From: Sebastes aleutianus
Taxonomy: Eukaryota > Chordata > Actinopteri > Perciformes > Sebastidae
Length of the DNA: 64,000 nt
Direction: 5' to 3'
Assembly: GCA_916700875.1 (NCBI GenBank)
Contig: CAKAKS010000175.1
Coordinates: 248,001-312,000, forward strand
Part shown: positions 23,954-35,639 of the stretch, one piece after another
Position numbering within the stretch: position 1 is the stretch's first letter
Layout: each line of letters opens with the position of its first letter
Notes under the pieces: generated by a model
What the model saw: the letters and a program-made list of their open reading frames with translations, nothing else
Databases searched by the model: none
What the model was told of the DNA's origin: nothing
Made by a program: the position numbers and the translations under genes

Positions 23954-26900
23954 TCATTCATCATCGATCAGTTTCTCGGCGCCGTTCTCTGCTTGTCTCC
24001 CCGCGCTGCTCCCTCCTTCCTCTCCTCCTCCTCCCCCCTCTTCCTCCTCCTCCTCCTCCTCCTCATCTCCAGTGTAGGAGAAGGACTGGCTGCCGTAGTT
24101 GATCATGGTGCGGGAGAGGTCCACTTCGATGGGGAAGACATCCGCCTCCTTCAGGACGGCGTAGCACTCGTCATAGTAATGGGACATGCCTGAGACGAAG
24201 CGCTGCAGCTGGAACACGATGTCCTGGACTGTAGGTGAAGAAGAGTAGGGAGATGAGTGGGGTATATATGTTAATAAACTCAGTGACGGCTAATTGAAGT
24301 CGCACATTGAAAAACATAAAGAAATGAAAGAATGTGAACAAAAACAAGAAAAGAGAAATAGACGAGGGCAACAGGTCACTGTGTGGTTTTCTGATCTGGT
24401 ACTGAGGGACAGATTATATGAGATCAAATTGCTGAATGTCCGCACTTAACCTGAAATGGCTTCTATAGCTCTCCTCAGGCAGAGCTTATTATTGTATTAC
24501 TTTTTTCTGCTCCATATATTTACATTTCTCTGCATTTTTGCAGACTAAATCCTGATAATGATTCAAAGGAAGGGCTGGTTGTGCTGTTCAAATACATTTG
24601 ATGTTATATTAGTTGAAATTCTTATTACATCCCGACAGCAATCAATAAATCAAATGCTCTGACAAATACAAAAAAAATCTGTAATAAGCCGGTCCAATCA
24701 TTTAATTCCGCCTGAATGTAATGAGTGGACAGGCTACCCGTCTACCTGCACGCTCTCTGCCCGTGCACTCATACGGGTCTTCCACAAGCTGTTACAGTAG
24801 CTTGACAGCTGTGAGTCCCAACAGTCGCCATGTTCGTTGTTTACGTTCACAATGATAATTTAGGGAAAGTGGCTTTGGAGGGAGGCCTGAAGGGACGGGC
24901 TGTCAGTGTTGCTGACTTGGCAACTTTCTCTCTAGATTTAGCGACGTTTGGAGCTAGTGCTGCTCCTTTAATTGGAAAAGAGTTGGCAACACTGGGCTGG
25001 CTTTTTAGGTTGGATCATTTTTAAAAATCTAGTGTACTCTTGCTAGTTTCTCAAGATCACCGACCCTGCCTTTTAATTTAATTCTAATCACAACTAAAGC
25101 GTCCAACATTATCTTAGCCAAAAGGAGGTTAGTATGATATTATCTCTATAATCACTGGTATATAGTGAAAATCTAACACTGTTAAAATATGCTTTACATG
25201 AAAAGTTTTGAAACATTTCTAATTAAAACTGTGGACACTGAATACATATGCAACTTGTTAACCTCTCTCTCTGTCTTGTGTGGTATATATACTGTCTCAC
25301 ACCTTCACCTCTTAAATCTTGTTTTAAATAACAGACAGCAATGTGAGCAAAAACCTGTTTTTGTGCTCCGACCTTTGACCTCATACATCCTGGCATGGCC
25401 AGGTGGTAGGGTTGTAACGGTATGAGATTTTCACGGCATTACACTATTTTTTATCATTATTATTATTTAATTATTATTATTATTATCAGTTATAATGGCC
25501 CTTAAAGGAATGAGAACAGAAATATTAAAAATAGAATTATAAACCTGATAAAAAAAAAAATAGCATGTAACTATAACATGTTATATAACTGAGGCATATT
25601 AGTCTACATGTTAGCATTTCTATAGCATGTATTTAACTACTAAATAAAAAATAACATCAGCTGTGAGCTTTTAAAATAATGTCCTATGATTAATAACAAT
25701 TAACAGTCCCATTTGTGGTGGATAGAGAGAAACTGATCAGACAGATGTAATGACGGTGCTTCACCAGTGCCAGTTTACACCTCATAGAGTGAGTAATGGA
25801 AAAAAAAAAATAGCTATAAAAAACAACAACAGACCATGTTTCTGATCCAGCAGCTCTATCTTCTCCAGAACGTCCTTCCTCATTTTGGCGAAGCGGGCGC
25901 GAGCCTCCTGCCGACACCGCAGCACCAAACGGTACTCGTAGTTACCAGTGCTGACACGATACAGCGGCTCCCCCATGGCCTGTAAGACGAAGCACATTAA
26001 ATCACTGCTTCAGATAATATGAGTACAAGAATCCTCCGAGAGAAGTGAAAAGCAACATGTTTTCCGTTGGCAACCTGTAAATCTCGTTTATATCGTGAAA
26101 ATGGGAACTCACAATACTGCTGTATTCTTCATCATCCATTTCCTTCACCTTCAGGCAGTACGACTGAAAGACACAAGGAATTCATGCTGTTTCTCTGTTG
26201 ACTTGTTTAGTATCAGTCAGATTTACAAGCGATGGCACTGTGCTGTACATCGCACTAAAGCCAAAGGCACAGAGTGCTGCTGCCTTACCAGATATTCAAA
26301 CTTCACATCCAGGTACTTGCGGATGGTGAGCTTCGTGTCTGGTATGGCCTTGTGAAGGTACGTGTTCAGATCGTGGAGCATCTGCACGACAAGATAAGAT
26401 ACGATATGATGAGGTTTGGTATGACGTCAGACAGACCGTGCAGTCATGTCACCAGATCCACACATGACAGATGCACAATAGACAGAGCAATAATCTTCAC
26501 AGATGTTCTTCTCTCTAATCTCAAACATGCACACACTGCAAGATTTTGAAAAGAATGGCGCATCACACACTACAGGATATTATTAAGTTTATCGTGCCAG
26601 AGGGAGCAACGCATCACCTCACGTGATCTCACGTGATATCGGGAAGCAGGTGTAAACAAAACGGTGACTGACGTGGTGCTACAGTTAGCTGTAGTAATGC
26701 TTTGCAGTGAGAAAAAAACAAAAGCAGAAGGCTAAATGAGAAAATGGTTGGGGAGACGCGGGCTAGTCTTCAGCGTGAACTGGAGATGGGATTTTAACTG
26801 TCAGTTTTAATATCTGTTCACAGCAGTATGCTAGCTAACGTCAGCCTCAAGGGCTAGAATGTTTACCGTTGCTTGGCAACACCGTCAGCTGCTCTCTCAT

Positions 26901-28429
26901 TGGATAATGTGGTCCCGCTCAGAAAGTACTGACATATTCATCCAGATTTTAACTCCTAACATGTTTGAAATTATCGGGGCTGCCTCGATGAGACTGTGAA
27001 CAGTTTGGGAGGTTTAAGACTGGATCTGTAAACCCCTCAAATTACCCGATAATCTGGGCTGAACATCGGTATCGTTCAAGGTCCTGGACCGGATTTCCCC
27101 TCTGATTGTTGGGTGAATCGGAGATAAATTGGCCCAAATCTCCTGTAGTCTGAGCCCGGCTTTACAAACTTTCATGTTTTCTCTTTAAAAGGAACAATAT
27201 GTAGCACCGACAGCTGTAGTCCAAATTCAAAACATTGGAGCCGTCGCCCGTCCGCTCCTCCGCTGTGACGGACGACAGCACACGTTTTCGCAGTTTTCGC
27301 ACTTCTAGACACGACCGCGTTAGCCTCTGGCCAGCAGTAGTTGGAATCACTTCACCGGCTGTGTGTCTCAAATACTCGCTGCCTTGATAACCCAGCTGCA
27401 CACGGACCACAGAGAGATGTGCCGAGGCTTTTCAGGTCGGGTAGAATCTAATGTTAACGTTATCTCTGTTGATCCAGTTCATTTGCTTGCTTCCATGGCT
27501 GCAGAAGGCTGTGTTTGCGTGCCAATTTGTTTCATATGTGGCAACGGGGTGTTGAAATGGGCAGTGGACGGGATCACACCGGCCAAAACAAAAACAGACG
27601 TTCCGGACCGGAATGGAAATTTCAAAGGAGAACATACTGGCTGTAGCATTGTTGTCAGAGAAGCCAGTATTTCAATTCAGCATGTTTCCTTAATCTCTGA
27701 TGACATATCATGGTCATTTTATGATTTATTACAGTACATACATTACATATTGGTCCTTTAAGAGGTCTGAGTGTTCTCAATGCTTCAAAGCCAAACTTGA
27801 ATCTGTACTCACAGGCTTGATGGTCTTTAGCAGCTGAATACCGTATTTCTCAATGTTGCGGTGAGCATCGGCAAACTTCACAAAAGCCTCGCTGGCTGCA
27901 GCCTGGGGCTCTCGCACCCCGATGACGGAAAAAACATCCCCGAAAGCTGGAGGGGAAGATTTTCAAATCAGATACATTAGAAACTAAAGCTGAGATAAAT
28001 TGACATCTATTAAGATGATCTGTCTTGTGTTTTTCTTCTTTGCTAGTCAATTTCAAAAAGGTAAAAAAAGCAAATTTCTGATTTTGATCACAATAACTCA
28101 CCTCTGTGAGTTTGAGAAAGCTCAAAGAAAGCTCTGAGCAACCTCTTGGTGTGCTCCATCAGCCCTACAAGCAAACAGAATAAAGAGACAATGGTTTGAA
28201 CAAACAGCAACAGGTGAATCTTTACAGTAATGTTACCTTATTTATCACTCTAAACTGCAACACTTTAGGTTACAGAGGGCCAGTTTTATAATTTGATTAT
28301 TCTTTACCTTTGTAGAGCTCTGCTGTTTTCTCCAGCTCCTCCAGTCTTTTGACCAGTCCGTCTGTCAAAGTAAAATGAATCCATGCGAGTTGAGCTTTCT
28401 ATAAATTCACTAATAAAATCAGAATGCTC

Positions 28430-28491
<62 letters not shown>

Positions 28492-31400
28492 CTCACCGTT
28501 GCATAGAATAGCTCTACTGAGTCCAAGAGCATCTGCTGTGCCGGAGCTCATATTCTCTACCAGGCGATGTTTGACTTTTTTCAGCACTGAAACACACAAC
28601 ATACTGTATGTGTTTAATGCACACACACACATACATACAGCACTGGAAAAAATCCCTGTAATACAAACAAACAATGAATCAAGACTAATAGTGAGTGTGT
28701 GTGTGTGTGAAGTGGAGGTGTTACCTATATCCAGAGACTTCCCCTGTTTGGGGTCGGCCTGCAGTTTGTTGTAGTGGATTACTGCCTCTCCCTGTCAAAA
28801 CATAAATCAAGAGATACACAGTTGAATCAACAACAGCAAATAAACTGTATACATTTAAAAGTAGACCATCGCAAACTGTCCAATTCTGAATGGTACTCGT
28901 GGTGTTTTGCTCTGCGCCCACTTCACTTGCTACCTGGTTGAATCTGGAGACTCGTGTGTTATGGCGCCCCATAGAGTGGAATGAGGAATGAGTCCTAAAA
29001 CCTGGAAATGAGTTCGCATTTTAGCACTTCCAGTTCCTTCGTCTGGAAGTCAATTGGTTTTTAGTTAGATGCCTAAAATGAGGTCTGTGGTTAACACAAG
29101 CTTAACCTCTTAAGCCCTAGGGTGCTGGAAGGTGTGGTTCGCCTAGACAGATATACCCAAAATAAATCAAGAATAGCTCCACAACTAGCAGGTCTATATG
29201 CATGATCTTGGTCTCTATGGATCGGTAAGACCTCAGAGAGTTAGTCGCCAGTGTAAGTACCATTGTAACTGTTACTATGCCTGAGTAAATTGTGATGAAC
29301 CAAAGGAAAAATTTACATTTTTATCCTCGCCTAAAATGTTTTCTAGATTAGACAGTGGATAACACCTTTATAGCAATAATGCCGTGAACAGAGATGCCAC
29401 TGAATTCATTCAGCAACTCCTTGACTGCAACTGTGCCAAAGCAGATATAAATAACATAAAGCACATCGATTCTACAAAGGTTTTAGTGAGGATAGGACCA
29501 GGCGGACTCTCCATTTGGACACTTGGATACCCAAAGTGTGCCAAATGGGTTTTCTACCTCTTGAAAGGGAATCTGGCTATAAAATACTCCTGATATCCAC
29601 TACAGGAGGCTATGTGCACACAATGGAGCCTTTGGTCATGACATTTACCCTGTGCATCATCAGATTCTACCATTGTGCACAGTATAAAATCCATAAAAAA
29701 ACAACTAAATTGTATAATTTTGACTCCAAATGGAGTAGTTTTATTATAATAATGAAATGTGATCAAGTAAAACGTAGACAATAACAAATAAGATCAATAA
29801 CAATGGTAATAAGATAACAAAAATAATCCAAAGTCAAGTATGAACATTAAATATAAAAATGCTCAAAAATACTATAAAGTAAAAATACAATTTCTCGTGC
29901 ATTTATTTTGTAACTCAAATATTGAAATCATTGCCAAACAAACATTGTTTGGATAAAATACACCCGGAGTGTTGTTTTAGTAGCGTTAAGGCCTCGTCTT
30001 TTAGAAACAATTCTGAAAAAAGACCACCACAGCATTTTATGAAGTTTTTAAAGGCAGTGTTTTAACACACAGCTCAGGTAAAAGAGGGTCACGTTTTGTT
30101 CTACAATATAAAAGACATCAATAAATATCCCACTCATGAATTTTGAAGCCTTTATGTGTCTTAAAAAAGGCTGTTGTTAAAAAGTGTCATAATGAGACTA
30201 CTAAACGTCATCATGCCGACTCGTCTGCCTTTACAGCCGCGTTGTGTATATACTCATGCTCATGCAACTGTGATGCCAAAAACGTTTAACTGTCTTTTCC
30301 TGCTATGTTTTCATGCACTTTGCTTGCTTGTTTACTCATTCAGAATATTACACAATAGAAACGGTGGTATTTCACTCAGCCTTATGTCACATCTGTAACT
30401 GTAATGGTGCTTCCCCTATACAAACTTTAAATAAATAATTGATCACAAAAAAGTAGATCATCTCTAGAAAACAAATCCTATCTTCCATTAATTTTATTTG
30501 ATAAAAATCTATAAATTCTTTAAATACAATGTGTTATCCTATTACATGTGGTAAAATTTAAAACTTTTCCAGCTTCATGGTGCCGAGTGCGAAACTCACG
30601 TGCACATTCATTTGCGCTGAATGGGTAACAGCAACCCCATCTAATCCTTTAAATCCCACATTGCACCCCGCCTTTAATCCATCACACAGGAAGTCATGGA
30701 ATTTTCTGGGTGCGAACAATGGATGCCAAAAACAACACAGCCACTCTGCACTGGTGACGTTATGCTATGGGCTATTGTCCAGACTTCTTTAGTACAGCTG
30801 AGCAAGCCAGTAAAGTCCCTCTTCTCCACAGTCCGATGGTGGGTTTGCACCCATAATTAGTAATAACTGTTGGACTATTCACTGATTAATCTGCAGCCCC
30901 GGCGGGACACAGAAATGTGAGTAATGTTTTATTCCTTTTGCATGTTTCTATTCATGTGCTTAATTTCTTTTTTGAATGCATTAAAAGACACTCATCATTT
31001 GTGGTGTGGAGTTTAGTTGGTGTAACTATTAATTGTCAGGCGAGGAGGACATACTGGGAGGTTTTCTGAATATAAAAGAACATTCAAAGAAAGACTGATT
31101 TCCCGCCTGAGTGAACGATGAGGCAAAAACAAACCCACCAGTCACAAAACAAAGTTATCTGCATTTAGCCGGTGGTTGGGTTTTATTTTTCTGTCTTAGT
31201 CATCAACTACTTTAATCGCTAACAGAGAAAACTGAATGGAATTGGTCCAACTATATACTGTGCATCCACAGGATTGTAGAAGAGGTTAGTAATAAGCCAT
31301 CTGAGTATACCCTGGTGTTGTTCAGGACTGTAAATGACTCTGGACTGTGATTCCATTCCCAGTATTTGTGTACCTGTACAGCTTGAATCATCTTGGCCAC

Positions 31401-33257
31401 CTCCACTTTGGTCTTTCCCTTCACTGGTTTTCCATTCACGCCTGTAATTTCATCACCTGCTGCCAGTGTGCCATCCAGAGCTGCTGGGGTGTTATCAAAG
31501 ACCTGTGAACGAGCAGAAACCACACTAAAAAAGGTACCAATGACACAGATGTTTTCTTACATTTTATACTTGACAGAAATGTCCTGTGATAGATTCATAA
31601 ACACGGTTACAATCATGTGTTCTGCACCTACCTGGACAATGTAGAGACAAGGACAGTACTGTGCCCCACCACCAATGCTGATCCCTATAAGATTATTAGC
31701 GTCTTTCTTCAGACACACGGTACCAGGTACTGTTGGTATCCCCCTGTAGAGGAGAAAACATGATACATTGAGATTTTTCGCATTTAGTTGACACTGTATT
31801 TGCAAAATCTTCGTAAGTACAGCATTATAGTATAAAGATCTTCAAGTTTATAAACAGTCAGTTCAATAACTGGAACCTCGGATCCAAGAGGAACAATGCA
31901 GATTCCGTCCTGGCCGTGGAACAGTGGACCAGCTCTTTACCCTCGCAGGGTAGTTGGAGGGGTCATGGGAGTTTGCCCATCAAGTCTACATGTGTTTTGT
32001 GGACTTGGAAAAGGCTGTCCCCCGGGGAGTCCTGTGGGGGGTAATGTGGGAATATGGGGTGCCGGGGCTATCCGGTCCTTGAATAACCAAAGTGAGAGCT
32101 GTGTCCACATACTCAGCACATAGTCAAACACGTTTCCGGTGGGTGTTGGCCTGTGCCAGGGTTGTCCGTTTTGGGGACCTCAGATTTGCGTCTCTGCTCT
32201 TTGCAGTTGATGTGGTGCTTCATCAGACCGTGACCTTCAGCACACATTGGGGCGGTTTGCAGCGGTTGGGATGAGTCAGTACCTCCAAGTCTGAGGCCGT
32301 GGTTGTCTGCCGGAAAATGGTGGACTGCGCCCTCCGGGTTGGGAGTAAGTCACTGCCCCAAGCGAGGGAAGTATTTCGGGGTCTTGTTCACGAGTGAGGG
32401 TGAAATGGAGCGGGAGATGGACAGGCGGTTCGGTGCAGCGTCAGCAGTTATGTGGGCGCTGTACCGGACCATTATGGTGAAGAGGGAGTTAAGCCAGAAG
32501 GCAAAGCTCTCGATTTACCAGACCATCTATGTTCAAACCCTCACCTATGGTCATGAGCTTTGGGTTGTGACCAAAAGAATAAGATAGCGGATACAAGCGG
32601 CCGAAATGAGCTTCCTTCGTAGGGTGGCTGGGCTCAGCCTTAGAGATAGGGTGAGGAGCTCAGACATCTGGAGGGAGCTCAGAGTAGAGCCGCTGCTCCT
32701 TCACGTCGAAAGGGGCCAGCTGAGGTGGTTCGGGCATCTGATCAGGATGCCTCGTGGACACCGCCCTTTGGATGGTTTCTGGGCACGGCCATCTGGTAAG
32801 AGGCCCCGGGGTGGACCCAGAACACGCTGGAGAGATTATATATCTCGTCTAGCCTGGGAATGCCTCGGGGTCCCCCAGGAAGAGCTGGAAAACGTTGCTG
32901 GGGACAAGGGCGTCTGGAATTCCCTGCTAAGCATGCTGCCCCCACGACCCGGCCCCGGATAGGCGGAAGAAAATGGATGGATGGATGGATGGAGGGATAG
33001 TTCAATGAGAAGAGGAATGAGGGCAAAGGTCATATCAACATTCATAAGCTCACACTGTCAGCTACTGTTATACGGGTTCAGTAATATCTCAGTCTCAACA
33101 TGGTTCGATTTGTCAGTGTATGTGGTCCCATGTATAAACTGAAGATTTAAAAATACTGTTAAACACACTGAAGCACATAACTGATCATAAAAAGAAAAAA
33201 CCTAATTGTGACTCACAGTTTGTCCTCCTCCAATTCATAGTCCATGTCAGTGAACAT
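23954..33257 (-). CDS. pick1: PICK1 (protein interacting with C kinase 1), PDZ-BAR scaffold, 12 coding exons
   Basis: Exons: 33257-33217, 31743-31632, 31502-31374, 28791-28725, 28586-28497, 28361-28308, 28164-28102, 27946-27813, 26381-26289, 26163-26113, 25979-25835, 24228-23954. The total is 1254 nt, 417 aa, against about 415 in mammals. All phases agree. Exons 2-3 encode the PDZ domain: LIGISIGGGAQYCPC, then FDNTPAALDGT and AAGDEITGVNG. Exons 5-11 encode the BAR domain: KKVKHRLVENMSSGTAD, FSVIGVREPQ, YRVSTGNYEYR. The last exon ends in an acidic run of glutamates and a short Gly/Ser tail. PICK1 uses the PDZ domain to bind C-termini of PKC-alpha, AMPA receptors and transporters, and the BAR dimer to bind curved membrane. 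Exon 11 has a GTCTGT donor, weaker than its neighbours. The coding exon with ATG begins at an acceptor (33291), so upstream noncoding exon(s) exist. Confidence 0.95.
24229..25834. other. pick1 intron 11, no gene
   Basis: 1.6 kb of AT-rich intron. The stretch 24830-25020 ('gctgacttggcaactttctc', 'tagcgacgtttggagct') has the look of a dispersed repeat, but no partner copy exists here. A-rich and ATT runs at 25450-25480 and 25548-25560 are simple sequence. Confidence 0.5.
26560..27180. other. pick1 intron 8, left part, probably repeat-derived
   Basis: Contains 'cacctcacgtgatctcacgt' and flanking sequence typical of teleost interspersed repeats. No coding signal and no verified ends. Confidence 0.35.
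27185..27761. mobile_element. TTAA-flanked MITE (piggyBac-like) in pick1 intron 8
   Basis: Bounded by TTAA at 27185-27188 and 27758-27761. Adjacent inverted termini are AAGGAACAATATGTA on the left and AGGACCAATATGTAA read inward from the right, matching at 13 of 14 aligned bases. TTAA duplication is the hallmark of piggyBac-type transposition. There is no transposase; the 132-codon frame inside has no known motif. Confidence 0.65.
28431..28490. repeat. (TAA)20 microsatellite beside the pick1 exon 5 donor
   Basis: Sixty bases of perfect TAA repeat on the plus strand. In the pick1 sense it is (TTA)n starting immediately after the GTGAGA donor of exon 5, whose last base is 28497. Confidence 0.95.
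28984..29105. repeat. Left block of the split dispersed repeat
   Basis: Matches 21910-22030 from 'gagtcctaaaacc' to 'ttaacacaagcttaa'. The match stops exactly at TTAA (29102-29105). Confidence 0.7.
29106..30091. mobile_element. About 1-kb insertion splitting the repeat at TTAA
   Basis: Absent from the uninterrupted copy at 21910-22165. It begins CCTCTTAAGCCCTAGG right after TTAA. The right edge is less clear (near 30080-30091), and the expected second TTAA appears decayed to TAAA. No transposase frame is seen. The TTAA target suggests a piggyBac-like non-autonomous element; this is inference. Confidence 0.5.
30092..30190. repeat. Right block of the split dispersed repeat
   Basis: Resumes the 21910-22165 repeat with 'gttttgttctacaatataaa' and 'atatcccactcatgaatttt'. 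The rest of pick1 intron 3 to 31373 has no recognised element. Confidence 0.7.
31873..32996 (+). pseudogene. Rex3/RTE-like LINE fragment in pick1 intron 1
   Basis: A 1.1-kb 5'-truncated LINE on the strand opposite pick1. It begins in the reverse transcriptase and passes LLFAVDVVLHQTVT, where the catalytic Asp pair of the FADD box is changed to FAVD. It continues through KYFGVLFTSEGEMEREMDRR and FLRRVAGLSLRDRVRSSDIW to QLRWFGHLIRMPRGHRP. It ends in an (ATGG)n tail (32972-32993), typical of Rex3. Several frameshifts and stops separate the pieces, so it is dead. Confidence 0.85.
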
Positions 33258-33565
33258 AGAAGGACAGTTTCACTCCCGTCCCTGACAAAACCTGTGAGGG
33301 ATTACAACAAAAAAAACATTACCCTAAATATTGTGTGACTGTAGCTGAAATTTGATAAAGTGAGGACAGAAATATCAAGACAGCTTTTTCTGACAGTTTG
33401 AGCAGCTCTGTCAGTATGGGGCTACCAATGCAATAAAACGTGATATAAAGTGAGCTCATTCTGGTGGGAAATACAATATAATGTATATATCAAATGGAAT
33501 TAAGCTCAAAATAAAGCAGGACACTGACAAGCTTTGCAGCTCATTAAATTCACAGAGAACAGTTG

Positions 33566-33608
33566 TTCTAATGATCCCTGGGGTAGCAGACCCCAGGGAT
33601 CATTAGAA
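33566..33608. repeat. Perfect 19-bp hairpin in pick1 intron 1
   Basis: Arms 33566-33584 and 33590-33608 (TTCTAATGATCCCTGGGGT and its exact complement) flank a 5-base loop AGCAG. The stem has no mismatch. Confidence 0.9.
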
Positions 33609-33983
33609 AATCCTACAGACTCACGCAGTCGCACATGTGGAACAAACAGATAAGACAAAACATTGCAGCAACATGTTGAAGAACCACTCCAACATACACA
33701 AAAAAGCTGGTATTAGAATAGCTGGTGTTCATATGCATTTACACCCTTTCCCTAATCCCATTGATGTCAGTGCTGTGCAGGCAGAGAGAAGACGCTAGCT
33801 GCTGCAGCAGCTGGACAAACAGCTGGTAACTTTCAGTGCATGTTAACTACCTTATTTTGACAGATAAATGAGTGAATGCATGACAGTGACAGTTGAACTA
33901 CATAAAACGACTTTATGAGATTAAAAACAACGACAGGTAATATTTATTTTGTCCTGACTGAGGCCAACGGTAAGAAAACTGCT

Positions 33984-34617
33984 TGCTAACGCTGGCTGCT
34001 GTAACGATGGCTACTGTAACGTTAGCTACTGTAACGATGGCTACTGTAACGATGGCTACTGTAACGTTAGCTGCTGTAACGTTGGCTACTGTAACGTTAG
34101 CTGCTGTAACGATGGCTGCTGTAACGTTAGCTGCTGTAACGTTGGCTACTGTAACGTTAGCTACTGTAACGATGGCTACTGTAACGATGGCTACTGTAAC
34201 GATGGCTACTGTAACGTTAGCTGCTGTAACGATGGCTACTGTAACGTTAGCTACTGTAACGATGGCTACTGTAACGATGGCTACTGTAACGTTAGCTGCT
34301 GTAACGATGGCTGCTGTAACGTTAGCTGCTGTAACGTTGGCTACTGTAACGTTAGCTGCTGTAACGTTGGCTACTGTAACGTTGGCTACTGTAACGTTGG
34401 CTACTGTAACGTTAGCTACTGTAACGACGGCTACTGTAACTTTAGCTGCTGTAACTTTGGCTACTGTAACGATGGCTACTGTAACGTTGGCTACTGTAAC
34501 GTTAGCTGCTGTAACGATGGCTACTGTAACGTTGGCTACTGTAACGTTATCTACTGTAACGATGGCTACTGTAACGATGGCTACTGTAACGATGGCTACT
34601 GTAACGTTAGCCGCTAT
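33984..34617. repeat. 15-bp satellite, about 42 units
   Basis: Head-to-tail units of the form GCTRCTGTAACGWTR. Two positions vary in each unit (A/G in 'gctactg/gctgctg', and 'gatg/gttg/gtta'), with very few other changes. Because 15 is divisible by 3 and the unit has no stop in several frames, both strands are open for more than 220 codons and spell five-residue repeats. It lies in pick1 intron 1, about 60 bp from the proposed upstream exon. Confidence 0.95.
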
Positions 34618-34678
34618 TAACAGGTGGAATAACACATTTCTCTTGTTCAGGAACGTTAAAACGCCGTAAACGACTTAC

Positions 34679-34825
34679 CTTTATTATACTTTGCACCAGT
34701 TTCTCACTCAGATGTGTCTTAGCATGCATAAAAAGCACAATATCTTTATAAAATCGCTAGGATTAGTCGCAATGATCTTAATTTCTGGATCCACTGACAA
34801 GCTCCTATGTTTACTTTCCTTCGTC
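34679..34825 (-). other. pick1: Probable 5' noncoding exon of pick1
   Basis: The pick1 ATG exon starts at an acceptor (CCCTCACAG before 33291), so an upstream exon is needed. A strong donor AAAG/GTAAGTCG lies at 34679/34678 on the minus strand, with no competing gene. The 5' limit is unknown; it probably lies near the GGAAGT motifs at 34826-34849. Confidence 0.45.
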
Positions 34826-34849
34826 ACTTCCGGGCAACGAAGCGGAAGT
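34826..34849. promoter_or_regulatory. pick1: Paired ETS-like motifs, candidate pick1 core promoter
   Basis: ACTTCCGG (34826-34833) and GCGGAAGT (34842-34849) are ETS-family sites in opposite orientation, eight bases apart. Such sites are common in TATA-less vertebrate promoters. The second motif abuts the LINE 3' end. Confidence 0.35.
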
Positions 34850-35450
34850 TCTTCTTCTTCTGCTTCTTTGAGGTTTATTGGCGGTTGACAAACAACGATT
34901 TGGTGCATTACCGCCACCAGCTGGTCTGGAGTGTGGATCATTCTGGCTAATAATTACCTTATCCCCAAAAAATAAATAAAATAAAAATAACATCAAAATA
35001 AAAATAGAAGAAAAAGAAAACAAACAACCTCATATTTTTCCAATCATATTAATTTGTCTAAGATACTGAAATAATGTTCTATAACACTCATTTAGTGAGT
35101 TCTTTTGTAGAATATCTATTAAATCAAAGTGTACTTTAATCTCTTTGAGGCCTTGACTCAAATGCCTTCTTTCTTCCTCATATCTCTCACAATGCAACAT
35201 TACATGCTCCACCGTTTCCTCTTGTCCACAGTAATTACATCTACCTGTGTCATGTTTACCTATTTTAAATAGTGTGCTGTTTAGTCCAGTGTGTCCAAAT
35301 CTAAGTCTTGATATGATTGTCTCATCTCTCCTGTTCCTTCCCACACACCTCATTTCTCCCACTTTCCTTTGAACTCTGTAAAACCACCTTCCTTTCCTCT
35401 CTTCCTCCCATTGCTTCTGCCACCTTTCCCTCAGTCTCTGTTTAACAATG
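34850..35450 (-). pseudogene. I-like LINE 3' fragment, second copy
   Basis: The minus-strand frame 35362-35030 encodes the C-terminal region SRLRFGHTGLNSTLF, then the CCHC-like CNYCGQEETVEHVMLHC. It is followed by a 3' UTR with 'aatgcaccaaatcgttgttt' and a GAA-rich end (plus 34850-34862). The 3' UTR core 'gtgcattaccgccacc' is also at 1671-1686. It is 5'-truncated, with no RNase H or RT left. Confidence 0.75.
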
Positions 35451-35639
35451 AAGTGGAAGTTATTGTACAGGATGACCCATAGATTGTATGAAAAAGAAAA
35501 GAAAAAATTCTTCAGTTGAAATACTACAGATATTTATACTGTGTATATTTATATGTATCTATATTAATATATACTTTGTTATCAGCCAATATAAAGCCCA
35601 TGTAATTCCTTCCAGAAAGCCTTCATAGTATAATCATGA

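Noticed and set aside
23876..24193. Plus-strand frames over the last pick1 exon
   Set aside because: They read the complement of the poly-Glu tail and a CA repeat.
33913..34669. Two overlapping long frames on opposite strands
   Set aside because: Both arise from the 15-bp satellite. They have no start context, no conserved domain and no other sequence than the repeat.
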